In this document: positions 16,167 to 24,567 of the stretch, one piece after another
How positions within the stretch are numbered: the first letter of the stretch is position 1
Layout: every line of letters begins with the position of its first letter
Assembly (NCBI GenBank): GCA_965653565.1
Contig: CBFHAI010000014.1
Location: 30,799-94,798 of the forward strand
Source: JALCLA01 sp965653565
GTDB lineage: Bacteria > Pseudomonadota > Gammaproteobacteria > Xanthomonadales > Xanthomonadaceae
Length of the DNA stretch: 64,000 bases
Reading direction: 5' to 3'
The notes under the pieces: model-generated
Databases searched by the model: none
What the model saw: the letters and a program-made list of their open reading frames with translations, nothing else
Told to the model about the DNA's origin: nothing
Position numbers and translations under genes: made by a program

Positions 16167-17693
16167 TCACGAGCCGGCTCCACCGGAAATCTCCGCAGGC
16201 AAATCGTCGTCTTCCGACGTTGCGGCACCGACCAACCCACCCGCCAGGCGCTTGGTCGGTGCGACGCCCAGTTCGCGCAGCATTTCAGCCTGCCGGATCA
16301 GGTTGCCCTTGCCTTGCGACAACTTTCCGACGGCCGACTGGTGCATTTTCTGGGCGCGGTCGATGGCTTCGCCGACGCGCGACAGGTCTTCGGCGAAGCC
16401 GACGAATTTGTCGTACAGGGTGGCGGCGCGGTCGGCGATGGTTTTGGCGTTGCGGTTTTGTTGTTCGGTGCGCCAGATCTGTGCGACCAGGCGCAACGAG
16501 GCGAGCAGATTGCTCGGGCCGACCAGGATTATCTTGCGGGTGAAGGCGAAATCGTAAAGCGCCGGATCGCGCCGCAGCGCTTCGAGGAAGGCGCCTTCCA
16601 CTGCGACGAACAACAGCACCAGGTCCGGTGCATTGACGCCTTCGAGCCGGCTGTAGTCCTTCTCGCCCAGCAGCCGCACGTGATTGCGCAGCGCCAGCGC
16701 GTGGCGCGCCATGTGCTGCTCGCGTTCGGCGTCGTCGCTGCAATCGCAGGCGCGCTGGTAGTCGAGCAGCACCATCTTGGCATCGATCACGATGTCCTTG
16801 CCTTCCGGCAGTTTCAGCACGGCGTCGGGCCGGTAGCGATCGCCGTCGGCGTCGCGGAAGCTTTCCTGCGTCAGGTATTGCGCGCCTTTTTCCAGGCCGG
16901 CCGATTCGAGCAGGCGCTCGAGTTTGAGTTCGCCCCAGTAACCCTGCGAACGATTGTCGGCGGTGAGCGCGCGGCTGAGGCTCTGCGCTTCCTGGCCGAG
17001 GGTCTGGTTCAGCCGCACCAGATCGTCGATGCGCGTCTGCAGCGCGACGCGCGCGTTGCTTTCCTTTTCGTAGGCCTCGTTCACCGCGCGGCGGAAGTCG
17101 CCGAGTTGATCGCGCAACGGGCCGAGCAACTGGCCGAGCTGTTGCTGCTGCGCTTCGCCGAAACGGCGCGATTTGTCGTCCAGGATGCTGGCGGCGAGCG
17201 ACTGAAATTCCAGTTTCATGCGTTCGCGCGCTTCTTCCAGGTCGCGATAGCGCAGCGCGGAAGCCTGTTGCTGCTCTTCGAGCCGCGCGTTGAGTTCGGC
17301 GGCGCGCGTTTCGGCAACCTGGCGCGCACTGCGCACCGCGTGCAGTTCGTCGCGCAGGGCGGACAGTTGCCGATCGAGGCCTTCGACACGCTCGGCGCGC
17401 GCCGAAAGTGCGGCGCGTTCGTCCGACAAGGCATCGGCGCGGCAGCGCAGTTCGGCCAGCACGCGCTCGGCATCGGCCAGCCGCGCGGCCAGCGCATCGC
17501 GTTCGCTGCGCGCGAGATCGACATCGCGCGCCAGGGCCGCCGTGTCGGGGTCGCGCGACGCGCGCCCGGCGGCGAAAGCCAGCGCGATGCGACCGCGCGC
17601 GATCACCCACGCGAGCGAGGCGGCGAGCACCCCGCCGGCCGCGACACCGATCACCAACCAGACCCACGGACTCGTCACCGCCCTACCCCGCAT
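16167..17693 (-). CDS. rmuC: DNA recombination protein RmuC
   Basis: RmuC limits inversions at short inverted repeats in E. coli and has a divergent nuclease-like fold. The 508-residue product has an N-terminal membrane anchor (about residues 9-31), a long Ala/Arg/Glu-rich coiled coil (about 35-190), and the RmuC domain (GYWGELKLERLLESAGL, DIVIDAKMVLLDYQ, VLLFVAVEGAFLEAL, KIILVGPSNLLASLR). The DAK element is the PD-(D/E)xK-like remnant of the family. ATG 17693 follows a TAGAAT box by about 13 nt; a GTG five codons later is an alternative start. It lies downstream of the HiPIP gene on the same strand. Confidence 0.93.
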   Translation of the reverse strand: MRGRAVTSPWVWLVIGVAAGGVLAASLAWVIARGRIALAFAAGRASRDPDTAALARDVDLARSERDALAARLADAERVLAELRCRADALSDERAALSARAERVEGLDRQLSALRDELHAVRSARQVAETRAAELNARLEEQQQASALRYRDLEEARERMKLEFQSLAASILDDKSRRFGEAQQQQLGQLLGPLRDQLGDFRRAVNEAYEKESNARVALQTRIDDLVRLNQTLGQEAQSLSRALTADNRSQGYWGELKLERLLESAGLEKGAQYLTQESFRDADGDRYRPDAVLKLPEGKDIVIDAKMVLLDYQRACDCSDDAEREQHMARHALALRNHVRLLGEKDYSRLEGVNAPDLVLLFVAVEGAFLEALRRDPALYDFAFTRKIILVGPSNLLASLRLVAQIWRTEQQNRNAKTIADRAATLYDKFVGFAEDLSRVGEAIDRAQKMHQSAVGKLSQGKGNLIRQAEMLRELGVAPTKRLAGGLVGAATSEDDDLPAEISGGAGS

Positions 17694-17706
17694 CGACTAT
17701 GCGGCG

Positions 17707-17712
17707 ATTCTA
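17707..17712 (-). promoter_or_regulatory. Candidate -10 box for rmuC
   Basis: TAGAAT on the minus strand, 13 nt before the ATG at 17693. If used, the 5' leader would be only about 7 nt, giving a near-leaderless mRNA and a promoter separate from the HiPIP gene. Confidence 0.4.
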
Positions 17713-17769
17713 GCGGCCGGCCGGTCTCACCGGCCGCGACCGCGGTGCCGGGCCCGTGGAGCCTGCCAA

Positions 17770-18102
17770 TCAGGGCTTCGCCGCCCAGGCCGAACACCAG
17801 CCGTTGGCCTGCACGCTGAACCCCGGGAACAGCGAGCACGGGCCGCGCCCGTTGGCTTCCAGCGTGCCGAAGAACTGGCAGTTGGCGCACAGGCTGCCTT
17901 CGCGGTAGTTCGACAGTTCGGCGGCTTCGCTGGCGTCTTCGGTGTAAGCGAGCGCGAGCACGGTGGGATTGTCGAGCGGCACCGGCGTCAGGTCGGCCGC
18001 GTGCGCGCGGCGCAAAGTCAGCACGGCAACGAAGGGCGCGGCCATCGCAGCGGTGACGGTGCCCCGCAGAAAGCGGCGGCGCGAACAGGACGAGGACGAC
18101 AT
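17770..18102 (-). CDS. High-potential iron-sulfur protein (HiPIP), Tat-exported
   Basis: Small periplasmic 4Fe-4S electron carrier. The 110-residue precursor has a twin-arginine signal (CSRRRFLRG, then a hydrophobic stretch and AHAADL cleavage near residue 36) and the four cluster cysteines C72, C75, C89 and C103 in the HiPIP spacing (CANCQFFG, GPCSLFPG, GWCSAW). In purple and denitrifying gammaproteobacteria HiPIPs carry electrons between the bc1 complex and terminal oxidases or reductases. No partner is encoded nearby. Start ATG 18102 is chosen because it begins immediately before the Tat signal; longer upstream frames add a basic non-signal tail. Confidence 0.92.
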   Translation of the reverse strand: MSSSSCSRRRFLRGTVTAAMAAPFVAVLTLRRAHAADLTPVPLDNPTVLALAYTEDASEAAELSNYREGSLCANCQFFGTLEANGRGPCSLFPGFSVQANGWCSAWAAKP

Positions 18103-18206
18103 GGCGGGCGGGCTCCGGGTCTGGCAACAAGGGCTGGCGAAAAGTCGAGGCCGCAGTTTACGCCGCAGGCGCGGCGGCGGCGACGCGAAGCGCCGCACCT
18201 TTCCGC

Positions 18207-18212
18207 TAAACT
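18207..18212 (+). promoter_or_regulatory. Candidate -10 box for mtnB, leaderless configuration
   Basis: TAAACT ends six bases before the mtnB ATG at 18219, the same spacing as TATAAT before the SCO gene. No Shine-Dalgarno lies between. A -35 box is not recognisable. Confidence 0.45.
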
Positions 18213-18218
18213 CCTGCC

Positions 18219-18893
18219 ATGAACTCGATGCCTTACGACAGCAGGCGCCTCTCCGAACGCGCCCAGGAAATCGTCAGCAACACGCGCGAACTGGCCGCGC
18301 TGGGCTGGACGCCTTCGACCTCGAGCAACTTCTCGATGCGCCTGGACAGCCGCCTGGTGGCGATCACCGTGTCCGGCCGCGACAAGGGCAAGCTGGTCGA
18401 AGACGACATCATGGTGGTCGACTGGGAAGGCAAGCCGGTCGGCTCCGAACATCGGCCGTCGGCCGAGACGCTGTTGCACACCCAGCTTTATCGCCGCTAT
18501 CCCGACGTCAACACCGTGCTGCACACGCATTCGCGCACGCAGACGGTGGCCTCGCGCCTGTTCGCACCGGTCGGCCATGTGCGGCTGGAAGGCTACGAAC
18601 TCTTGAAAGCCTTCGCCGGCAACACCACTCACGAATTCGCGGTGGACGTGCCGGTGCTGCCCAACAGCCAGGACATCCCGGCGCTCGCCGCGCGTGTCGA
18701 ACGGCTCACCTATGCCGGCCCGCTGTGGGGCTACCTGATCGACGGCCACGGGCTTTACGCGTGGGGCCGCGACATGGCCGAAGCGCGCCGGCATCTGGAA
18801 ACGTTCGAGTTCCTGCTCGGCTGCGAGCTCGATCTGCGCCGGCTGGCTGCGCCCGACGCGCTGCCGCGCGCGCCGGCGACGACGCGCGCCTGA
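18219..18893 (+). CDS. mtnB: Methylthioribulose-1-phosphate dehydratase
   Basis: Methionine-salvage enzyme that dehydrates 5-methylthioribulose-1-phosphate to the diketo phosphate used by MtnC. The 224-residue product is a class II aldolase-family protein with zinc ligands H102 and H104 (VLHTHSRT) and a third His in LIDGHGLYAWG. The SNFSMR and TVSGRDKGKL motifs match MtnB rather than fuculose or ribulose-phosphate aldolases. mtnD and mtnC follow on the same strand; mtnA, mtnK and the aminotransferase are not in the window. The -10 box TAAACT just upstream suggests a leaderless message. Confidence 0.93.
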   Translation: MNSMPYDSRRLSERAQEIVSNTRELAALGWTPSTSSNFSMRLDSRLVAITVSGRDKGKLVEDDIMVVDWEGKPVGSEHRPSAETLLHTQLYRRYPDVNTVLHTHSRTQTVASRLFAPVGHVRLEGYELLKAFAGNTTHEFAVDVPVLPNSQDIPALAARVERLTYAGPLWGYLIDGHGLYAWGRDMAEARRHLETFEFLLGCELDLRRLAAPDALPRAPATTRA

Positions 18894-19052
18894 GCACGGC
18901 GCGACACCGTGCCGCGGCGTTCGCGCTGCGGAATTTTTTAGTCACAAGTTTTGAAGCGCTAGTTTTGAAGCGCGAATCTTCGATCGCAAGTTCCGTGTCA
19001 TGAATTTTCGATCGAGCGCTTTGGATCAGAAGTTTCAATCACGAGGTACGTC
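18894..19052 (+). other. AT-richer spacer with short direct repeats between mtnB and mtnD
   Basis: 159 nt of clearly lower GC than the flanks. AGTTTTGAAGCGC occurs twice in tandem (18947-18959 and 18961-18973, period 14). More degenerate AAGTT and CGATCGCAAG/CGATCGAGCG words continue towards the mtnD start. There is no open frame and no known riboswitch that I can recognise. Confidence 0.5.
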
Positions 19053-19610
19053 ATGAGCCGCCTGCGCATTTTTTCCCACGACGATCCGGTCACGCCGGAC
19101 TACCTGAGCACCGATCACGCCAGCATCGCCGCGCAACTGCAGAAGATCGGCGTGCGCTTCGAGCAATGGGAAGCGTCCAAGCCGGTGCAGCCGGGTGCCG
19201 AGCCGGAAGACGTGCTGGCGGCCTATCGCGCCGATGTCGATCGCCTGGTGGCCGAGAACGGCTTCAAGACCGTCGACGTGGTGAGCGTGTCGCCCGATCA
19301 TCCGCAGCGCGAAACCATGCGCGCCAAGTTCCTCGACGAACACTTCCACAAAGAAGACGAAGTGCGTTTCTTCGTCGCCGGATCGGGGCTTTTCACGCTG
19401 CACGTCGACGATCGCGTGTACGAAATCAAATGCGAGGCCGGCGATCTGATCGGCGTGCCCGACAGCACCAGACACTGGTTCGACATGGGCCCGGCGCCGT
19501 ATTTCATCGCGATCCGCTTCTTCACCGAGCCCGACGGCTGGGTTGGCCACTTCACCGGCACCGATATCGCGCAGCGTTTCCCGCGTCTCGACACCGGCCC
19601 CACCGGCTGA
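19053..19610 (+). CDS. mtnD: Acireductone dioxygenase
   Basis: Oxidises acireductone to the keto acid precursor of methionine plus formate (iron form) or, with nickel, to methylthiopropionate, CO and formate. The 185-residue cupin has the four metal ligands H97, H99, E103 (EHFHKEDE) and H141 (STRHWFDMG). It lies between mtnB and mtnC; mtnC begins 7 nt after its stop. ATG 19053 is preceded by CACGAGG, a usable ribosome-binding site. Confidence 0.96.
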   Translation: MSRLRIFSHDDPVTPDYLSTDHASIAAQLQKIGVRFEQWEASKPVQPGAEPEDVLAAYRADVDRLVAENGFKTVDVVSVSPDHPQRETMRAKFLDEHFHKEDEVRFFVAGSGLFTLHVDDRVYEIKCEAGDLIGVPDSTRHWFDMGPAPYFIAIRFFTEPDGWVGHFTGTDIAQRFPRLDTGPTG

Positions 19611-19617
19611 TCGGCCG

Positions 19618-20313
19618 ATGCAAGCGATCCTCACCGACATCGAAGGCACCACCAGCAGCATTTCCTTCGTCAAGGACGTGCTGTTTCCGTATGCGCGCAA
19701 GGCGTTGCCGCGCTTCGTCGCCGAGCACGGCAGCGAGCCCGAAGTGCGGCGCTGGCTCGACCAGGTCGCGACCGAAAACGGCGGCCTGTGCGACGACCGC
19801 ATGATCGTCGAAGTGCTGCAGGGCTGGATCGACGAAGACCGCAAACACACCGCGCTCAAAGCGCTGCAGGGCCTGATCTGGCAGGCCGGCTACGGCAGCG
19901 GCGACTACGCCGCGCATTTCTACCAGGACGCCGCCGTGCAACTGCGCGCCTGGCATGCGGCGGGCCATCCGCTGTACGTGTACTCGTCCGGTTCGGTGCC
20001 GGCGCAGAAACTGTTTTTCGGCTATAGCGCGGCCGGCGATCTGACGCCGCTGGTGTCGGGTTATTTCGATACCGAAATCGGCGGCAAGCGCGAGGCGCGC
20101 AGCTACGCGCGCATCGCCGAAGCGATCGGGCGCGCGCCGGCCGACATCGTGTTCCTGTCCGACGTGGTGCAGGAACTCGACGCCGCGCGCGAGACCGGAT
20201 TACAGACCGTGCTGATCGACCGCATCGAAGATTATCCGCAGCCGCGGCTGGGCGATGCCGCGAACGGCCATCGTCGCGCGACCTCGTTCGCGCAAGTCGA
20301 GCCGGACGCCTGA
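19618..20313 (+). CDS. mtnC: Enolase-phosphatase E1
   Basis: HAD-family enzyme that enolises and dephosphorylates 2,3-diketo-5-methylthiopentyl-1-phosphate to acireductone, the MtnD substrate. The 231-residue product begins MQAILTDIEGTTSSISFVKD with the nucleophile D7 in the DxE variant of HAD motif I; YVYSSGSVPAQK is motif II and FLSDVVQELDAA carries the C-terminal acidic motif. Start ATG 19618 lies 7 nt after mtnD. A membrane peptidase gene begins 2 nt after its stop. Confidence 0.95.
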   Translation: MQAILTDIEGTTSSISFVKDVLFPYARKALPRFVAEHGSEPEVRRWLDQVATENGGLCDDRMIVEVLQGWIDEDRKHTALKALQGLIWQAGYGSGDYAAHFYQDAAVQLRAWHAAGHPLYVYSSGSVPAQKLFFGYSAAGDLTPLVSGYFDTEIGGKREARSYARIAEAIGRAPADIVFLSDVVQELDAARETGLQTVLIDRIEDYPQPRLGDAANGHRRATSFAQVEPDA

Positions 20314-20315
20314 GC

Positions 20316-21734
20316 TTGGGTTCGTTTGCGCCGCTGTTGCGCGACGGGCTGGGCCTGGCTTTCTTGCGTCGACCACGGCGTACGCCGCTCGATGTAGGCT
20401 TCGGCAGTTTCGCGTTGCTCTGGCTGATCGGCGTCGCCGTCGACGCCGCCTGGCAATGGCCGCTGGTGGAAGCGCCGCGCCTGCTCAACGGCTACGGCGT
20501 GCAAACCTCGCTCGCCGCCGGTTCCCTCGCGCTCGCCGCCGCCGCGCTGTTGTGCGCGGTGAGCGGACGGCGCGCGATTTTCTGGACCGTCGCGTGCTGG
20601 ATGCAGGCGGCCTGGTTGCCGATTTCCGCCGTGGTCGGTGTGCTCTACGTGCTGGCGCGGCAAAGTGAATTGCCGTATGTGCTGGGACCGCACAACGAAA
20701 TGCCGTTGGCATGGATAGGTTGGATCGGCGGCTTGGCTTGGACAGCACTGACGATGCTGCGATTGGCCGCCTTTCTCGCCGGCAAATCCGGCGCGCGCGC
20801 CGCCGCCGCGGCGGTATTGGCGTTGTTGATCCAGATCGCACCGTGGCTGGCGCTCGACGCGCAACGGTTGTGGATCACGCACTGGAACGAAACCGAAAGT
20901 TTCGACGAATCCTGGGAGGAACCCGGCACGCTCGCCGAGCCCGAGGCGACGTTTTATCGGCAGAGCGATCTGCTCGACGAAGCCGTCGCGGCGTTGGCGT
21001 CGCAACGGCCCGATGTGGTCGACCTCTATCTCGTCGCCTTCGGCGGCGACGCCGGCGAAAACGTCTTCCGCAACGAAGTCGAATACATCGAACGTCTGTT
21101 CGCCGAGCGCTTCGATGCCAAGGGCCGCACGCTCGGGCTGTTGAATCACGCCGACACCGCGCCAACCCGCCCGCTCGCCACCGCCACCAACCTCGAACGC
21201 GCCCTGCACGGCGTCGCGCAACGCATGGACGTCGAACAGGATCTGCTGTTGCTCTACCTCACCACGCACGGCGACGAAGAACATTCCCTGTTCGTCAACC
21301 AACCGCCGCTGCCGCTCGACCAGCTCACCCCGCAACGTCTGCGCGCGGCGCTGGACGCGTCCGGCATCCGCTGGCGCGTGCTGGTGGTTTCGGCCTGTTA
21401 TTCGGGCGGCTACATCGAACCGCTGCGCGACGAACGCACCCTCGTCATCACCGCCTCGCGCGCCGATCGCAGCTCGTTCGGCTGCGGCGCGGATTCGCAG
21501 ATCACCTGGTTCGGCAAGGCTTTCCTGGTCGATGCATTGAACGCGACGGCGGATTTCGTCGCGGCCTATGCGCAGGCGAAGAAAAGTGTCGCCGAGTGGG
21601 AGCGGGACGGCGACTTCCCTGCCTCGGAACCGCAGATGGCGGAAGGCGGTTTGATCGGCGCGAAACTTGAAGCCTGGCGCGAAGGGTTCGAGCCGGGTGG
21701 GAAGGTGGGGTTTGTGCCTGCGACTGAGGAATGA
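20316..21734 (+). CDS. Membrane-anchored C13-family (caspase/legumain-like) cysteine peptidase
   Basis: 472 residues. The N-terminal half has about five hydrophobic segments (about residues 30-45, 63-83, 88-115, 130-155, 160-180). The C-terminal half is a clan CD peptidase domain with the catalytic dyad H318 (LLYLTTHGDEEH) and C361 (VLVVSACYSGGY). C13 members include legumain and GPI transamidase, and many bacterial homologues are uncharacterised. The start is TTG 20316, 2 nt after the mtnC stop; no better start is near. The catalytic domain could face either side of the membrane depending on the helix count, which I cannot fix by eye. Co-transcription with methionine salvage is likely but the functional link is unknown. 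Confidence 0.8.
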   Translation: MGSFAPLLRDGLGLAFLRRPRRTPLDVGFGSFALLWLIGVAVDAAWQWPLVEAPRLLNGYGVQTSLAAGSLALAAAALLCAVSGRRAIFWTVACWMQAAWLPISAVVGVLYVLARQSELPYVLGPHNEMPLAWIGWIGGLAWTALTMLRLAAFLAGKSGARAAAAAVLALLIQIAPWLALDAQRLWITHWNETESFDESWEEPGTLAEPEATFYRQSDLLDEAVAALASQRPDVVDLYLVAFGGDAGENVFRNEVEYIERLFAERFDAKGRTLGLLNHADTAPTRPLATATNLERALHGVAQRMDVEQDLLLLYLTTHGDEEHSLFVNQPPLPLDQLTPQRLRAALDASGIRWRVLVVSACYSGGYIEPLRDERTLVITASRADRSSFGCGADSQITWFGKAFLVDALNATADFVAAYAQAKKSVAEWERDGDFPASEPQMAEGGLIGAKLEAWREGFEPGGKVGFVPATEE

Positions 21735-21911
21735 TTTTTTCCCGCGCCGCATCAATCTTCGTCATTCCCGGATCCCGCTTGCCTGCATCCAGACTACAAC
21801 CCAGCAACCAGACTCACGAAAGCCACCGACGTTTCGGCAAAACAACTCAACTCCTAACCCCATCCCAACACCCCCACCGTTTCAACCGACCACCCCACCC
21901 GGAGGTCACCC

Positions 21912-23741
21912 ATGAAACGCCCGCTCTCGCTTGCTATCGCACTCGCGCTCACTGTTCTCGCAGGTTGTTCGGCTTCCGATTCGCGTGTCGTCGGTCAGAA
22001 GGAGGAGGCTGAGCGGGACGACGATGCACGTGCGAGACAGGAAATCGCCGCGCTCGACTCCGAGCTTGCTTTCACGCGCGCCGACACGCCTGCTGCGATG
22101 CCGGTCGAGGCGCGCCGCAGTCCGGTTCATGCGCCCAAGATCGCCGCCGAGCCTGCGCCGCGCGACCAGGCCGTAACGGCACTGCCGGCCACGGTCATGG
22201 CCGAATCGAACGCGGTATCCGCACCGAGCCCGCCGGCACCGCCTTACCCGATGATCCAGCAAACGACGGGCGCCGCGGCCTCCGTGGCGCCGGTCTACAC
22301 GCAACCGGCCAACACCGAAACTTACGCCGATATCGAAAGCAACCCGATTCAGCGCGTCGCCGAACAACCGGTGTCGACGTTCTCGATCGATGTCGACAGC
22401 GGCAGTTATGCGAACGTGCGGCGCATGCTGGTGAGCGGCAGTCTGCCGCCGGGCGATGCGGTGCGCGCAGAAGAAATGATCAACTATTTCGACTTCGATT
22501 ACGAAGTTCCCGCTTCGCGCAATACCCCGTTTTCGGTAACGACCGAGCTCGCCGCCGCGCCCTGGAATCCAAACCGAACGCTGCTGCTGGTCGGCATCAA
22601 AGGTTATGAAGTGAGTGCCGCGCAGATTCCGGCATCGAACCTGGTTTTCCTCATCGATACCTCGGGTTCCATGCAGTCGCCCGACAAGATCGACCTGCTC
22701 AAGCAGGCTTTCGCGCAGATGGTCGAGACCCTGCGTCCGCAGGATCGCGTTTCGATCGTGACTTATGCCGGTTCCGCCGGGCTGGTATTGCCGTCGACAC
22801 CGGGCAGCGACAAGGCGACGATCCTTGCCGCGCTCGAGCAGCTTCATGCCGGCGGATCGACCAACGGCGGCGCCGGCATCGAACTGGCCTATGCCACCGC
22901 GCAGCAGCATTTCATCGATGGCGGCGTGAATCGCGTCATCCTCGCGACCGATGGCGATTTCAACGTCGGCACCGTCGACATCGATGCACTCAAATCGATG
23001 GTCGAAACCAAGCGCGAAAGCGGCATCGCACTGACCACGCTCGGCTTCGGCACCGGCAACTACAACGATGAAACCGCCGAACAGCTGGCCGATATCGGCA
23101 ACGGCAATCATGCCTATATCGACACGCTCGCCGAAGGCCGCAAGGTGCTGGTCGACGAGTTGTCCTCGACCATGATGACGATCGCCAAGGACGTGAAGAT
23201 CCAGATGGAGTTCAATCCGGCGGTAGTCGCCGAATATCGCCTGATCGGTTATGAAAACCGGCAGCTGCGGCGCGAGGATTTCAACAACGATCGCATCGAT
23301 GCGGGCGAGATCGGCGCGGGGCACGACGTGACGGCGCTGTACGAACTCTCGCTGGTGGGCTCGGGCAGCGAAAGCGTCGATCCGCTGCGCTACGGCACCG
23401 CGCAACCCGCTGCGGCCGCAAGCGGCGAACTGGGTTTCCTGCGGTTGCGCTACAAGGCGCCGGACGGCGACACCAGCAAGCTGATCGAGCGTGCGATCGC
23501 GGCCAGGAATATCGCGGCCGATCCGAGCGAACGCCTGCGTTTCGCCGCCGCCGTGGCCGCCTTCGCGGACGAGCTGCGCGGCGGCGCGCACCTGGGCCAG
23601 TGGACCTTCGACGATGTCGCCCTGCTGGCGCAAAGCTCGCGCGGCAAGGATGCCGATGGCTATCGCGGCGAGTTCGTGGCGCTGGTGGAGCAGGCGCGCG
23701 CACTGAAAGGCGTGGCTACGCCGGTGGCGATCGCGCAATAA
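21912..23741 (+). CDS. VWA-domain lipoprotein (YfbK-like)
   Basis: 609 residues. Lipoprotein signal with lipobox LAGC (C19), then a low-complexity Ala/Pro linker to about residue 135. A conserved N-terminal domain of VWA lipoproteins follows (TFSIDVDSGSYANVRRML), then a von Willebrand A domain with the MIDAS motif DTSGSM at about residues 248-253 and the metal residues in ATDGDFN. The rest is a C-terminal domain typical of this family. Such proteins bind divalent cations and protein partners on the cell surface or in the periplasm. GGAGG lies 7 nt before the ATG. A terminator-like hairpin follows, then a sigma-factor gene. Confidence 0.88.
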   Translation: MKRPLSLAIALALTVLAGCSASDSRVVGQKEEAERDDDARARQEIAALDSELAFTRADTPAAMPVEARRSPVHAPKIAAEPAPRDQAVTALPATVMAESNAVSAPSPPAPPYPMIQQTTGAAASVAPVYTQPANTETYADIESNPIQRVAEQPVSTFSIDVDSGSYANVRRMLVSGSLPPGDAVRAEEMINYFDFDYEVPASRNTPFSVTTELAAAPWNPNRTLLLVGIKGYEVSAAQIPASNLVFLIDTSGSMQSPDKIDLLKQAFAQMVETLRPQDRVSIVTYAGSAGLVLPSTPGSDKATILAALEQLHAGGSTNGGAGIELAYATAQQHFIDGGVNRVILATDGDFNVGTVDIDALKSMVETKRESGIALTTLGFGTGNYNDETAEQLADIGNGNHAYIDTLAEGRKVLVDELSSTMMTIAKDVKIQMEFNPAVVAEYRLIGYENRQLRREDFNNDRIDAGEIGAGHDVTALYELSLVGSGSESVDPLRYGTAQPAAAASGELGFLRLRYKAPDGDTSKLIERAIAARNIAADPSERLRFAAAVAAFADELRGGAHLGQWTFDDVALLAQSSRGKDADGYRGEFVALVEQARALKGVATPVAIAQ

Positions 23742-23752
23742 CCGGACGAATC

Positions 23753-23776
23753 GGCGGCCGCAGCGATGCGGCCGCC
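23753..23776 (+). terminator. Terminator-like hairpin after the VWA gene
   Basis: GGCGGCCGC, loop AGCGAT, GCGGCCGCC: a perfect 9-bp stem 12 nt after the stop, followed by CTTCC. The loop is identical to that of the permease terminator (12725-12730). A T-run is lacking. Confidence 0.6.
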
Positions 23777-24012
23777 CTTCCAACCCGCGCTTTGCAGTTC
23801 CATGAACGACCCGGCATCCAGGTCCGCGCAGGGCTTGGACTGCGCCTCCGCCGCTCCCATCTACGCAAGAGAACCGCGCCTTTTTCCGTGACGGCCATCG
23901 CGCAAGATCCGCACTTCGCGGCTGGCCGCCCGATCGAAAACCCTGCGGTGCCGAAAAGAAATTCACCCGCCCTCCTTACCGCCGCGCCACCGTATCGCTT
24001 ACGCTGCGCGGC

Positions 24013-24567
24013 ATGACGGGGGAACCGACCGACGAGGATCTGATGCTGGCCTACGCGCAAGGCGATATTCGCGCTTTCGAGACGCTCTACGGGCGTCATC
24101 GCGGGCCGTTGTATCGCTTCGTGCTGCGCGGGCTGTCGCAGCGCGCGCTGGCCGACGAGTGCTTCCAGGAAGTGTGGGGACGTGTGGTCGCGGCACGCGA
24201 ACGCTATCGGCCCGAGGCGAAATTCACCACCTGGCTGTATCAGATCGCTCACAACCTGTTGATCGATCAATACCGTCGCACGCGGCCGGAAGTGTCGGTC
24301 AGCGAAGACGAAGAAGGCGAAGTGCGCGAGTTTCCCGACGAAGCGCATCGCCAGCCCGAGCGCCAGTTGTCGGAGTTCGAGGAACGCCGCCGGCTGCAGC
24401 TCGCGCTCGCGGAATTGCCGGACGATCAGCGCCTGGCGCTGCAATTGCGCCTGGAGCAGGAATTGCCGCTCGAAGAAATCGCGCGCATCACCGGCGTGGG
24501 CCGCGAGACGGTGAAATCGCGCTTGCGTTATGCGCTCGACAAACTGAAATCGAGGTTGCGGCCGTGA
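24013..24567 (+). CDS. ECF-type RNA polymerase sigma factor
   Basis: 184 residues with the two ECF regions. Region 2 runs from DEDLMLAYAQGDIRAFETLY to KFTTWLYQIAHNLLIDQYRR, and includes the DECFQEVW promoter-melting helix. Region 4 is LPDDQRLALQLRLEQELP with the helix-turn-helix EEIARITGVGRETVKSRL. It starts at ATG 24013, after a 271-nt gap. Its stop overlaps the GTG start of the next gene (GTGA), the usual arrangement for a sigma factor and its membrane regulator. No target promoter is defined. Confidence 0.93.
   Translation: MTGEPTDEDLMLAYAQGDIRAFETLYGRHRGPLYRFVLRGLSQRALADECFQEVWGRVVAARERYRPEAKFTTWLYQIAHNLLIDQYRRTRPEVSVSEDEEGEVREFPDEAHRQPERQLSEFEERRRLQLALAELPDDQRLALQLRLEQELPLEEIARITGVGRETVKSRLRYALDKLKSRLRP

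Noticed and set aside
21754..21790. Another full CATTCCCGC palindrome before the VWA gene
   Set aside because: Only the left half (CGTCATTCCCGG) is present; the facing arm is missing, so it is at most a fragment.
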